Shown here: positions 10,541-21,265 of the stretch, one piece after another
Layout: every line of letters starts with the position of its first letter
Numbering within the stretch: position 1 is the first letter of the stretch
DNA from: Wyeomyia smithii
Lineage: Eukaryota; Arthropoda; Insecta; Diptera; Culicidae
Assembly (NCBI RefSeq): GCF_029784165.1
Contig: NC_073695.1
Coordinates: 93,193,902-93,257,901 of the forward strand
Length of the DNA stretch: 64,000 nucleotides
Direction: 5' to 3'
The notes under the pieces: model-generated
Databases searched by the model: none
What the model saw: only the letters and a program-made list of their open reading frames with translations
Told to the model about the DNA's origin: nothing
Program-made: the position numbers and the translations under genes

Positions 10541-10740
10541 CTTCATGGTCCATGCGTCTGTGCCAAAAACCCTTTTCTAGTTTGTCGCCAAGGATTGAAC
10601 GAAAAATCCTACGCTCAAACACACCAAGAGCTCGCCTATCGACCTCTTTCCATGCTTCATGGCCGTAGCGTGCCACGGGAAAGATTAGTGTTTTATAGAG
10701 TGCAAGTTTAGTACGTGTTTGCAGCTGGTTACGTAATCCG
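10541..10740 (-). pseudogene. non-LTR retrotransposon reverse transcriptase C-terminal relic
   Basis: The minus strand reads YGHEAWKEVDRRALGVFERR followed by IFRSILGDK. This motif lies at the C-terminal end of reverse transcriptases in one mosquito APE-type non-LTR family. The fragment is truncated at the foldback arm on one side. The relic at 38140-40820 may belong to a related family. Confidence 0.65.
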
Positions 10741-11259
10741 TAATCCCCAGATGTGACACTCCAACTTAAGCCTTTGAAAAGGAGTGTTGAGTGGTGGTGC
10801 GCAATGTGCTTTTACAAGGGCATCTCTGGAATCTAGGTAGCCACCATGAAGCTCCCATCGGCTGAAGGAAGCTACGCCCGCTGGACATTCACCAACAACC
10901 TGACGTTCGCTTCAGGTGCATTGAGAGGGGACATAAATCCTGGTCGTGGTCCGGCAGTCTACTTTATGTCGACGCTGCGGTGGTGCAGGCCACAATGCGC
11001 GGGACTGCGGGGCGCCTCCTAATTCTTTGGTATGCACCGGGAAACGGGAGCTAAGCCCGCCACCGGTGGCTCAAACAGCTGTTATACCAAGCAGCCACTG
11101 AGTCGCCAGACATTGCCATCGTATCGGACCCCTATCACATCCATCCCTGAAACGGTAGCTAGGTAGCGGATAAGTGGTGGACTGAAACGATAGTCGACCT
11201 CCGCAGTGCGTGCCATTTTTTCTGTGTGGACTCATCACTGCGACCAGAGATTAGATATA

Positions 11260-11538
11260 CACTAAGGTAGCTTTTTACGCGTTTTTTTCTTACGCGGGTT
11301 TTTCTACGCGGATTCCGGAACTTACGCGGTTTTTTTACGCGGATTCCGGAATTTACGCGGTTTTTTTACGCGAATTTCGGTTTCTCTTCACTCGAATCGC
11401 AAAAATAACGCAGGTTTTTTTTTACGTGGATTCCGGAATTTACGCGTTTTTTTTACGCGGATTCCGGAATTTACGCGGTTTTTTAACGCGTTTTTTTTTA
11501 CGCGGCATGTATCCCCCGCGTAAAAAGCGACTTAAGTG
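11260..11538. mobile_element. Tc1-like MITE with CGCGTAAAAA termini and internal minisatellite, copy 2
   Basis: Inverted ends CACTAAGGTAGCTTTTTACG and CGTAAAAAGCGACTTAAGTG are flanked by TA at both sides. The interior has about four 30-34-base repeats of the form ACGCGGATTCCGGAATTT with T-runs. It is related to the shorter element at 10004-10134 and interrupts the R1-like relic. Confidence 0.85.
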
Positions 11539-12049
11539 TATTGTGATATAGCCCAGGTGTTTTCTGTACTCCGCACTCATATTATTGACAGTATCAATAT
11601 TGAAGTAAGTGACACGCCTATTATCATTCATGTCCATGCTTGTGTGTGAGCTTTACCCTTCCGTTTCAAGCTTACTGCTCTACTGTACCGAGCCTCTGTT
11701 CATCCTAACAATATCACCTGATTACAATTCCCTGGAGAGAACTTTCATACGTTACTGCACTACGATGCAACCTACGTGTACCGATGTGCAAAGAAAACCC
11801 GCTCAAGAGCGCAATAACGTTAAACGAGCCTGTTCTGATAGACTATGCGACAGTGCCAAATTTTTCGCAAGCCATGAGTCTTCTCAGACAAGCGACTCGG
11901 AATGGAAGCGACAGAGACTGGTATTTCAGCCGAAGGCCGGGAAACTATCAGGTGACCAATCAGCATATAGATCAATCTATCTACAAGACACAGTGGACAG
12001 GGTGCCAATCCTCAACAGACTTGTGAGATTCACTGAGAGTAGAAACTTT

Positions 12050-12390
12050 TGCTCTTTGAATGCTCATTAGGCTGTATTTTGTCAAGGAGGCAGAATTCGA
12101 ACATGTCATATATAAAGCACTTGTAGAGACACTCCATATTTTCAATTTGTCTAAACATTGTAATGTTGGATATGCTATAGTTTCATAGCCAGGTTTTATT
12201 TTCGTAGGTACCAAAACTGTAGCTCTTTTGGTTTTACAAGCTTGGCCTGACTTTGACGCTGTACCTATGGCAATTTCAACAATACAATGTTCGGACGAAT
12301 TGTAGAGATAGAGTATCTCTACAAGTGCTTCATATATGACTTGTTCGAAAAAAATTGACAAAATACAGCCTAATGAGCATTCAAAGAGCA
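12050..12390. mobile_element. MITE with perfect 36-bp terminal inverted repeats
   Basis: Positions 12050-12085 and 12355-12390 are exact reverse complements (outer end TGCTCTTTGAATGCTCATTA), and the inner flanks are also partly complementary, so the element could fold into a long hairpin. It has no gene. It disrupts the R1-like reverse transcriptase after the ILNRL motif. Confidence 0.9.
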
Positions 12391-13510
12391 GAAGAGCGAA
12401 ACCAAGCATGGCTGGGATTCTATAGCCTATGCACTTTGGAGGCTTAGAGTGCCGGTGCCAATACAGGATTCAAAACACATGAGGGTCAGAAATGCGTCCT
12501 AGTCACCGCAGGTGCACCGCATGATTAAAATCGCCCGGTCTGGATCCGGTATCGTGGAATGCCACTCATGATGGTGTGTTAGAACTTAAGCTTCCTCCGG
12601 AACGGTGAGTGTGGACTTCGCAGACTGTATGACTAGAAGTCTACGGCGAGTCAATGAGAATTGGATGCACTCCAGGAAACTTGAGTTAGTGCACCATAAG
12701 ACGGAGGACATCGTAGTGAACAACCGTAAATCGAAACAGGATTGTCTCAAAGCGATCCTTGTAGCTCTAGGGGGTGAAGGTCGATGACAAGTTTATGTTT
12801 GGGAACCACGTCGACTGCGTCTGTAGAAAAGCTTCTACATCTATGTAATAAACGTCCTGGTTGCCATGATGCCTATCAGCATCATCGTCAAGGAGAACGT
12901 AGAGTGTTTCAAAGGTAGATCGACTTAATCCGGCGATAACTGGATGTATCAAAAGGCGTCATGGGAAAGTCAATTTCCACCTGACACAGGTCCTGTTAGG
13001 CCATGGCTGCTTCAGGCAGTACCTGCACGCGGAGTCACCCATGTGTTCACAATGTGCGGGTGCGCAGGAAACAGACGAGAAGCGAAATCCTGACATTGAG
13101 CGGGCCATACCGGAAAATATAGTTCGGCGGATGTGCGACGACGAGGGCACCTAGAGAGCAGTTAGTGCAGCTCATGTTGCAAAGCACCAATCGACGAATC
13201 AACCATCGAAATGCCAGTGAAAGCTGGCTGCCCGCCTTCAGGGAGTTAGCAAAGATGTTTACTAAATAAGCGGGTGCACTAAGCACATTCGCCCCTCCCT
13301 GAAGTATTGCCCAACGGCAGTCGCAGGGAGAAAAAGTGCTCGAGATTAATGAGTGAAATGAAGGATATATCGCAATGGATGTAGCCTCATGCTAAAATAA
13401 TGTTTGGGAGTGCTAAAGTTCAGATCTTGATTTTCCACAGGCTCAACAATAATACGTGACACGTACAGATGTGTGCAAAGAATATTTATGTTTCTTCAAT
13501 CTATAAAAAG

Positions 13511-13710
13511 CAATGCCTTGGTGCTACATTCCGATTCGGAACTCACCTTTTGTTTGTTAAAAACAAACTTCGCAGCCAACTGTTAAGTGTACAGGACAAT
13601 TGCGGGGCTAGCGCTACGATCCTACTGTCACTAACAGTCTCCCGAGCCGAGACTCAAACCTACGACGACTGGCTTGTTAGGCCAGCATCGTACCACGAGA
13701 CCAGCTGGAA
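13511..13710 (-). mobile_element. tRNA-derived SINE (Feilai-like), copy 1
   Basis: On the minus strand a tRNA-like head has GTACGATGCTGGCCTAACAA and a B-box-like AGGTTTGAGTCT. It is followed by a body with CGCAATTGTCCTGTACACT and a tail ending GGAATGTAGCACCAAGGC. Full-length, about 200 bp. The Feilai name is from memory of Aedes SINEs and is tentative. Confidence 0.75.
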
Positions 13711-13977
13711 GCTCAAACTATACTTGGGTTTAAATTTTCGCAATTCCGCAATGAATAAGCCGATTTGACGATTAAACTATGTCTTCCGTGGACTCGTTAG
13801 AGTTTTTTTGTATTTACTAGAATATAATGTGAAAATAACAAAATTTAAATATAAATATAAATCCAAAAGAGATAGTATCCGTCCGAACAGCTTCAAATGA
13901 TTTGTATAATTGGTCACAATGATTGGTAGCGAGGCTATCATATTTTCCGGTGTTTTATTTAATGAACCAAACTAGCG

Positions 13978-14256
13978 ATGCGTAACCAAGAAATGTTTGA
14001 TATATGGAGTAGTCCTGAATGCTTCCTGATATGGAACACATATTTTAATACTCCTAGAAATAATTGTAATAAATTTAGTCGGTACGTATATGTAATTCCA
14101 CCTAAATCTTATTGCTCTTTTCTCTCTATTATTTACAGAACTATTTGCGGACTGCAAACGACTACAGCAGACTATGCAGCTAGAGAAGATCTTCATAGTG
14201 AATTTGCAACAAATGAACTGTTGCCACGAGAATTTTTGCTGAGAACTTTAAAATAA
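13978..14256 (+). CDS. hypothetical small reading frame with a possible 57-base intron
   Basis: An open frame of 92 codons starts at ATG 13978. It contains a sequence resembling a short insect intron: donor GTACGT near 14083 and a pyrimidine-rich acceptor ending TTATTTACAG near 14139. Removing the 57 bases keeps the frame and leaves about 73 residues ending in REFLLRTLK. In another frame the downstream part reads ELFADCKRLQQTMQLEK before a stop. An AATAAA lies just after the stop near 14260. I recognise no domain. It could be the terminal exon of an unknown gene or chance. Confidence 0.2.
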   Translation: MRNQEMFDIWSSPECFLIWNTYFNTPRNNCNKFSRYVYVIPPKSYCSFLSIIYRTICGLQTTTADYAAREDLHSEFATNELLPREFLLRTLK

Positions 14257-17200
14257 CAATAAAAGGAAAAGGTTAAATCACCAAAAGAAAAAAAATAACG
14301 AATGATTGTATGAACCTCTACAAAGGAATATACAAAAGAAGAACATTGGCATATGATAGACTCAAATGGTTGCTAAAAGAACAGAGCTTTTCCCTGCTGC
14401 TTTGAAACAGGCACTTTTCAGTAATACAAATGTGGAAGTAAATGCTGGTAACCTACTTTGTACATTACCTTTCATCCTCCGCTTGCTCTGGCGATTCCGG
14501 CCAAACCGGCAGCGGGGTATGACATTATTATACCACAAAACTTTTCTCTGCTAGACCTCAATGGGAACGCATACAATGACCAACTGTAGGATAAGGGAGA
14601 TTGGTCAGTTGTCATACAGTTCAGTGTGATTTAAAATGAAACTCTCCCTCCCTATTGCTAACCAAAGGACGTTGTTTGTATTTAGCCGAACAAGTTGCAA
14701 GACACAATGGGAAGATAACACTGCAAACAAACTGCGACCAATTTCCTGATTTGTCACTTAAGTTGGCTTTGGAGGGAGTAATCAGTTGAACAGTTTTTAG
14801 GGGGGAGGTTGAGTTCCCTAAATGATTTGCGACGATAAAACAAATATCAAACAAAATAACAATAACGTTAATAAGTTATAGTAGTTAGTTGGATGAGATG
14901 ATAAATTCCGTGGCAAAGTTAGTGGAAACTGTGTAATCCTATAATGTTGATAGACAAAAACATTGAGATAGAAAACGTGGAAATTATGTCACATACAGGC
15001 ACTTTTTAAATGATTATAACTTATTAGGAAAAAAAGCAAACATAAGTAGCTTTGCATAACATTCGTACGTAGTGAAAGATGTACACATTCGTACCCATTC
15101 ACGCATTACAAAATACCCATGTACACAGACGGACAGAGAAAGCCTTGCACGATCATCTAAACGCATACCTAAATCCCAACGCATATACCTAAACTCGTAA
15201 CGTATTAGCTAATAATAGAGAATATAAATCGGCACGGCGTCGAAGTTATAGTCTCTTCTTGAGGTCGTCACTATGAACAGACAAGTAAGGGGGCGCTTAA
15301 CATTAGAATCTGCTTGTTTGCATTTTTTCATTGCAATCGAACAAGATGCCCATTAAAAAGCGTTCGATAACTTCAAGAATAAGTCCGACGATTTGTTCAC
15401 TTGTTTTGAAAAGAGTAATTTAAATAGGTCTTCTGTACTTGGGAATTAACCCTAAGAAACCATAAGAACAGCTGTGTGCCTATTTCTGTGACTGATTCCA
15501 GAAGCCAGTCACTGCAGATAATATGTTTATACCACACCGGTCTAACTTGCATAATATGCTTATAGTCAAATATTTCAGTGCTTAAATTGTCAGTCTGACG
15601 TATGCGTTATACTTTTTTAACATTTCATGGTGCAGCCTTCCATTACTATATCTTCAAATATCTCATCCAAGAAATGTATATTTTGGTCATGTAGGAGAAT
15701 TCACACCACTAGGCTAGTGAGTTTCAGTAGAAAAAAATGAGATCATCGGAATGCGTTATAAAATATTCAGCGGAAAGAGTGTATTTTATGGCTAGGGGTT
15801 TCGCACATCGTTTATTTGAGATGGAGATGATATCGTAAAATATAATTCTATATTCATTTGGCTGAGTTTGGCCAACTGTTTATAATAGTTGACTAAAACT
15901 TAAGCAACTCTGATGTCCAGAAGATATCTGCCAGCATCAACTTGATACGTTAAGATTAATGGCATTAGCAACATTAGTTGAAAGCTAACAGTAAACGAAA
16001 GTCAGATTTCGGTTTAATCTGTATTTGACTAGAAGAAAAGAATTAAACGGATTTCTTTTTCGTTTTCTCTGTAATATCCTTTTTTTTGCTATACAGAAAA
16101 AATGACTGACAATTGGGATGTAGTATAAACTACTTGTACAAATGCATAATGACGATCTCAAAAAATAAAAAAAAGAACGTTGACCGCGTGCCAGGTCATA
16201 GGACACATCGCCGTTGTCAAACCTGAAAACAAAATTTAAGGTTAACGCAAAATTATATGGGTTCGAAAGTAAGGACGCAGCGTCTGCAAGGTAGGAAATA
16301 ATATGTTTTTATAGCAAATAATAAACATCCCAACCAACTACCAAACACAACAAACAAGGCCTGCATAAAGTCAGTAGAAAGCCAACACAAGTCGCGGCGC
16401 GACAGCAAAAAAAGGCTTTAATATCACTACTTTCCCTCGTTTTCCACATTCTGTTCTGTCCGTTCGTAGGCATATAACTATATATAATTGTTGGTTAGTT
16501 TATGGACGATTACTCACAGGCTAAAATAGAACACATGGCATAGTATAAGACATCAAGCTACCACTAAGTTGCCATGGTTTTTGAGATGTGGAACAACAGC
16601 AGAATTTTTATTGAAATGAGATTTTATACACTTATAAAACAGCAAACAACTACTACTATCCAGAACAGACTTAACGGTTTACTCGATAGGAAAGGTCTCG
16701 TCACACACAGAATATTGCATTGCATGTACAGGAAAGACAGTGAAGCAAAATCACGTGGTAAAAAATCAGCGAAGGTGACAGCAGGGGTACTATTGAACTA
16801 TACCCTGGCGAATTACATTATATTCAATGGAAGTAAGCGCATGTTATATCGATTATACATACCTAGATAAGAAGTAGAACAACAGAGTCAGAGCCAGAAC
16901 GATGAAGTGTTTGTTTTTCTTTCTTACTGTTTAATCTATTTATTTTGAACAACGGAGACTTGAGGCGTGTGAAAGCTGTAATAATAACGATATAAATATG
17001 ATTGAAAAAAAAAAGCAAAACCACTCTGTAGAGAAGTAGCAAATAATCTAGTAATAAATGATCATGGATAAGAGAGCGTGGATGTAATTAGTATATTGAT
17101 ATCACTTACCTAACGTGGTTTTCTAACTGTTGTTATGCTATACAGTCCGGAGATAAGTTAGTCCAATGCTTCGGTTTTTTCAAGGTGGTTGAGATATTGT

Positions 17201-18170
17201 GACCAGATGCTACGAGGGAGGCCGGTGGGGTTTATGAAAATCATGAAAAAACGCTATATCATTTGAGTATGACCCCTTTATTGTTTCTCTATATACGACG
17301 TGTGAAATTCCGAAACAACGAGCTCATTAAAATCCGAGTATACCTTACGTACATAAACGCTGGCGAGAACGCCGAATTTCAGAGTGACGGAATTCAGAAG
17401 GTTGGTCTATTCACCAATAATGACGAAAATGAAACCTAACAGTTGTGTTGTGTCTCAAGATTTGTGTTATATTTACTGTCAATCAGCTTGTATGTAGAAT
17501 AGGTCATTATTTTTGCGCTCTTGCTGCGCTGCTACTCGTCTTTTTCAAGAAAAAACGCCGGATTCAAAAAAAAAAAAAACAACATCGACGCACGCGGTGA
17601 ATTACTTCGTTCCGTCCAGCTGTTTACGGCTGTACAATGAAGTAATCAATCAACCGAAGAGGACGCAAATTGCGTGAGCATAATGTGCAAATAGTGCTTT
17701 AAAAAGGTAAGGAGCGTGGGAAATTGGCGGAACAGTGGAGAAGTATCTATAGTAAGTTCGATGTCGCTGCTTTCCTCGAGTTGAATGGAAGGCTGCTAAG
17801 TATACAAGGTTAATAATAGGGTCTTGGCGAAGAAACTGCACCGTCCTGGTTGAGTTAATTGCATACATTGTTGGCTGATGCTATAAACAGAAAGTGTGCA
17901 ATTGTGAACTTCAGAATCGTTTGCAGGGCATTAAAACGGCGCATAAAATGGTACATAGTTTCTATGCAGGTGGTTCACCTTTTATGTTTATATGAGGAGT
18001 GTGAATAAGCTAGCTTATTGTTTAGAATATAACTCTAGACAATTTTTGGTGGCGATTATAAAGTTTGCCTTTCAGGGTAACTTTTGGTAAGTTCGGGGAT
18101 TTTTTAGTTATTGGTGTTTCTGGTAAAACACGTTTGAAATTTGCTAAGACTAGGCGGTTCTTCTTTCCAA
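14257..18170. other. AT-rich intergenic DNA, no gene supported
   Basis: Several open frames of 60-100 codons occur, but none has a domain, conserved motif or convincing codon pattern. Low-complexity A and T runs are common. No RNA gene was seen. Confidence 0.4.
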
Positions 18171-18252
18171 CCTCCCAGATGGTGTCGAGGTACGATGCTG
18201 GCCTAACAAGCCAGTCGTCGTAGGTTCGAGTCTCGGCTCGGAAGTGACTGTC
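18171..18252 (+). mobile_element. tRNA-derived SINE (Feilai-like), truncated head
   Basis: Only the tRNA-like part is present: GAGGTACGATGCTGGCCTAA and the B-box region GTAGGTTCGAGTCTCGG. The SINE body seen in the other copies is missing. Confidence 0.7.
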
Positions 18253-19849
18253 AAAATCAGAGCCAAACGAACAAGAGAGGTAACACATTGAGAGGTATTA
18301 CAATCGGATACAATAAATGAGGTGTTTATTTTCTTACGTTTTGACGTAGGACTACGTCTAACCGCACTATATCGAGATACATTCCGCGAAAACTAACCAA
18401 GATGTAACGTCGGAATGAAAGATTTCAAACGGTTATACTGATGTAACCACATGATGGATCACAATAATCAATATGTCGTTGGATTGATAAAATGATGGAC
18501 AATTTTGTGATTCTTCAATTTTCATTATCACTTCATTGTTAAACAGTGAAAATTGAATAAAAGTTTCAAGGTAGAATTTTCACCAACAATGAACCAATCA
18601 TATGCGAGCACGCCTGGCACAGACTTCATGAATAGACACCAACTGCCTGCTGTGATATCCTGTATAGCAGTGGCAAAAATTTTTTTGACAGAATCTCCCC
18701 GTCCCAATAGGTCAACTAATGTTAGCTTCCATGAGCCTAGACTATTTTGATGTCTTGAAGGTGAAGCTTTTTCGGAAAGTTCGTATTGCACCGAGCAATG
18801 TATGAATAGGGCGCTGGTTACTTGTCGTCTATCAGTGCAAAAAACTCGATATTCATTTTTGTGCAATCAAGCCAAGTGAAAACTATATTGCCGCTGTTGA
18901 CGCACAGTGGGGCGTGCAACACAATCGAATTGCCGTTTGAATTGTCTTCTTCTTCTTCTTCTTGTTTCGTATAGCAGCAAATATCAAAATTCAATATGAT
19001 TTTTCGGGTGTCGCAAAATACGCTGCACCGCCGGGGACAACAAAATGCGTTGATTTATTTAAATAACTGGATATAGAGTATTTAAAAGACAATAGAAAAC
19101 CAAAATGCTCCGTACAGATCTTTGAATAGGTAGTTAAACGAGCTGTACTGATGATTATATTTTACTAGCTAAATGAATTTAGGCCAATATGACAATACTA
19201 GTTGCATCCCGCGGTGGCGGTATAGAGGAAAACTAAATTCATTTCATCTTGATATTAGAGTTCCGACATCAGTATTTGTATTTTTCAATTGAATTTTTTT
19301 TTTGAATTAGCATTTGCAAGAAAATATTACTTTCCATAACCTTACTTGTAATTGAACAACGCTATGCAAACATTAATTGCTGAGGCTAATATTGTGCATC
19401 ACTCTAGTCGAGTTTATTTTCGAAGATAACAGACATATAACTTTAAAATATGGTATCTTCGTTGTTCTTTGGTATCTTGAAACTGATCAATTTTTTTCTG
19501 ATTGATTCTGTATACTGATAAAATATTTAAATTAACCTGAATTGAATGTTAACACGTTCATAAAATTCTATGTCAATTTCAAATTTTCTGTGAATATACA
19601 TTTTCTACTAAAACTGTAATTCGTTATCGATATTTTTTCCACGAGCTTGTAACTGCAGGAAAATAAATTATGTGACATCTTTGCCGCTTTGTGATCGATG
19701 AGTGAACCAACTTCAACAAGACAAATAGAATAGAACAAATAGAATATAGAAGGAAGTTTAATTTCTGCTAAATCGTACTCAATTGAATATTTTATAGAAG
19801 GTTGCCTTTTCGCGTATTAAAGAAAATTCGCTGTATTAAAATGAAAGGC
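18253..19849. other. AT-rich DNA with a short TTC microsatellite, no gene
   Basis: There is a (TTC)6-like microsatellite at 18944-18962 and a small AT-rich inverted repeat near 18515-18560. The minus-strand open frame at 18528-18866 shows no recognisable domain. Confidence 0.4.
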
Positions 19850-20177
19850 ATTCATCAATTGTCTAGAAACCAAATTTGGGGGAAATTTGGGTCTAGAGCT
19901 CTATAGCAATATTTTGGAGAAAAACTTTCTTCTACAAACTTGTTACATATGATAAAGCGCTTATTGAAAAAGTATCAAAAATTAGGGTGACCAAAATTTT
20001 CGATGCTATCAAGTATCTTACTTTTTTATTTTTGTAAATAGAAAACCTTGTTCTACAATTTCATAGCTCCAATAATTTTAAGTAACTTTGTAAAAAAAAG
20101 TTTTTCTCTAAAACATTGCTATAGAGCTCTAGACCCAAATTTCCCCCTAAATTTGGTTTCTGGACCATTGTGAATGT
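19850..20177. mobile_element. palindromic MITE with ~75-bp inverted ends
   Basis: The left end (19856-19930: GTCTAGAAACCAAATTTGGG then GGGTCTAGAGCTCTATAGC) is repeated in inverse at 20090-20170 with few mismatches. No coding potential. The flanks continue the palindrome by a few bases, so the exact boundary and duplication are unclear. Confidence 0.8.
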
Positions 20178-20969
20178 TGAAGAGAATATTTTTTCTTTCA
20201 AGATAGAGTGCTGCAAAGAAATAATCAAAATACAGACCCCGTTCGATTTTGGCAACACGCCAGAATTTTTTCTGTTGCCAAAATCAAACCATGCCAATAA
20301 TGAACGGTCCTTTTTTAATGACTTTTTTGACTTTTTAAATGGTTAAAGACAACCTCAACAGTGGAAATGGCCACCAATGAACTAGTTTCAGTTCCAAGTC
20401 GTTTGAGGTGTCGCTTGATGAATTTGGGCTGACGACCTAGATACTTGATATTACCACCCGAACCAAAATACCTTCCTTTTGGAAGATGTTGAGCTTAAAT
20501 TGGTTAAAATAAATCAAGCAAACTACAAAAGTAAAACGAGCTCAAATCAAACATAGCTTCAAAATAAAATTATAAAATGCAACTATGTCAACTATGCGGT
20601 CGTGTCTTGGATACCACCCTCCTACTATTTTTCTTGTTCTATTGCTAAACAATGAATTAGGAATGCTTCAAAATTGCATTATCTCAAAGCTTTTTAACCG
20701 GAGGTTCACAAACCTTTTGTGTGGTTCACAAAATAATAATCAATTTTGGTGAAAGTGTATAAAAATAAACATAAACATAAAAATTTACGGTTTTCCGGAT
20801 GCACTTTATTATTCCCCAGGACTTCCATCTTCACCACCAACAATACGAGTCTAAAAAAAGTTAGCCAACAATGCGTTTGAGAAGAAATCTGGCAGCTCTG
20901 ACATGTTAAACCCTCTTGCCAAATTGGCGTTTTTTATCGCTTATCTCTCTCTCTCTCTCGAAGGATCTC
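20178..20969. other. AT-rich DNA with a short palindrome, no gene
   Basis: Near 20243-20290 GATTTTGGCAAC and GTTGCCAAAATC form a small hairpin. A (CT)n run lies at about 20943-20959. Nothing else is supported. Confidence 0.4.
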
Positions 20970-21265
20970 TAGTGTCAGTAGGATCGTAGCGCTAGCCCCG
21001 CAATTCGGGTTATTCGCGTTGAAAGAGATTCTGAAGGCTGTTCGCACCTACGTGAACACTCATATGTAATTGTCAAAATGTGCGTGATGACAAAAGCAAA
21101 AATATTTCCTTCCTTCTTTTTCGCATGCAAAAACCAAACAAATATCAGCAACACCGTCAACGCGAATTGTCCTGTACACTGAACAATCTACTGCGAAATT
21201 TATGTATAAATAAAAAACAGAAGGTCAAGTTCCGAATCGGAATGTAGCACCAAAGGCTTTGCTTT
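20970..21265 (+). mobile_element. tRNA-derived SINE (Feilai-like), 5'-truncated and interrupted
   Basis: The SINE body (AGTAGGATCGTAGCGCTAGC, then CTGTACACTGAAC and GTTCCGAATCGGAATGTAGC) is present without the tRNA head. A 159-bp element (21006-21164) splits it between CCCCGCAATT and GTCCTGTACA. Confidence 0.75.
21006..21164 (+). mobile_element. 159-bp element inserted in the SINE
   Basis: Comparison with intact SINE copies shows an insertion of 159 bp flanked by AATT on both sides (21002-21005 and 21165-21168). The ends carry inverted CGCGTTGA/TCAACGCG. Related sequence occurs at 27666-27960 and 28528-28640. No gene is encoded. Confidence 0.7.

Larger units (their letters stand above)
10745..13300 (+). 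pseudogene. decayed R1-clade non-LTR retrotransposon
   Basis: Pieces of an R1-type element lie in order on the plus strand. Near 11070-11150 an endonuclease N-terminus reads LLYQAATES and IAIVSDPYHI in shifted frames. Near 11925-12050 reverse transcriptase sequence includes KAGKLSGDQSAYRSIYLQDT and ILNRL. At about 12540-12790, after an interruption, the block with VDFAD and MHSRKLELVHHKTEDIVVNN appears. Near 13005-13090 there is a C-terminal zinc-knuckle remnant (GCFRQYLH, CSQCAGA). It is broken by many stops, frameshifts and two MITEs (11260-11538 and 12050-12390). It is not inserted in rDNA. R1-clade assignment comes from motif order. Confidence 0.7.

Noticed and set aside
7527..10580. Repetitive proteins rich in Gly-Asn-Ile-Arg on either strand
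   Set aside because: They are translations of the minisatellite arms of foldback-like elements.
13600..13710. tRNA gene on the minus strand
   Set aside because: The tRNA-like region continues into a conserved SINE body repeated at 25211-25432, and lacks a proper cloverleaf.
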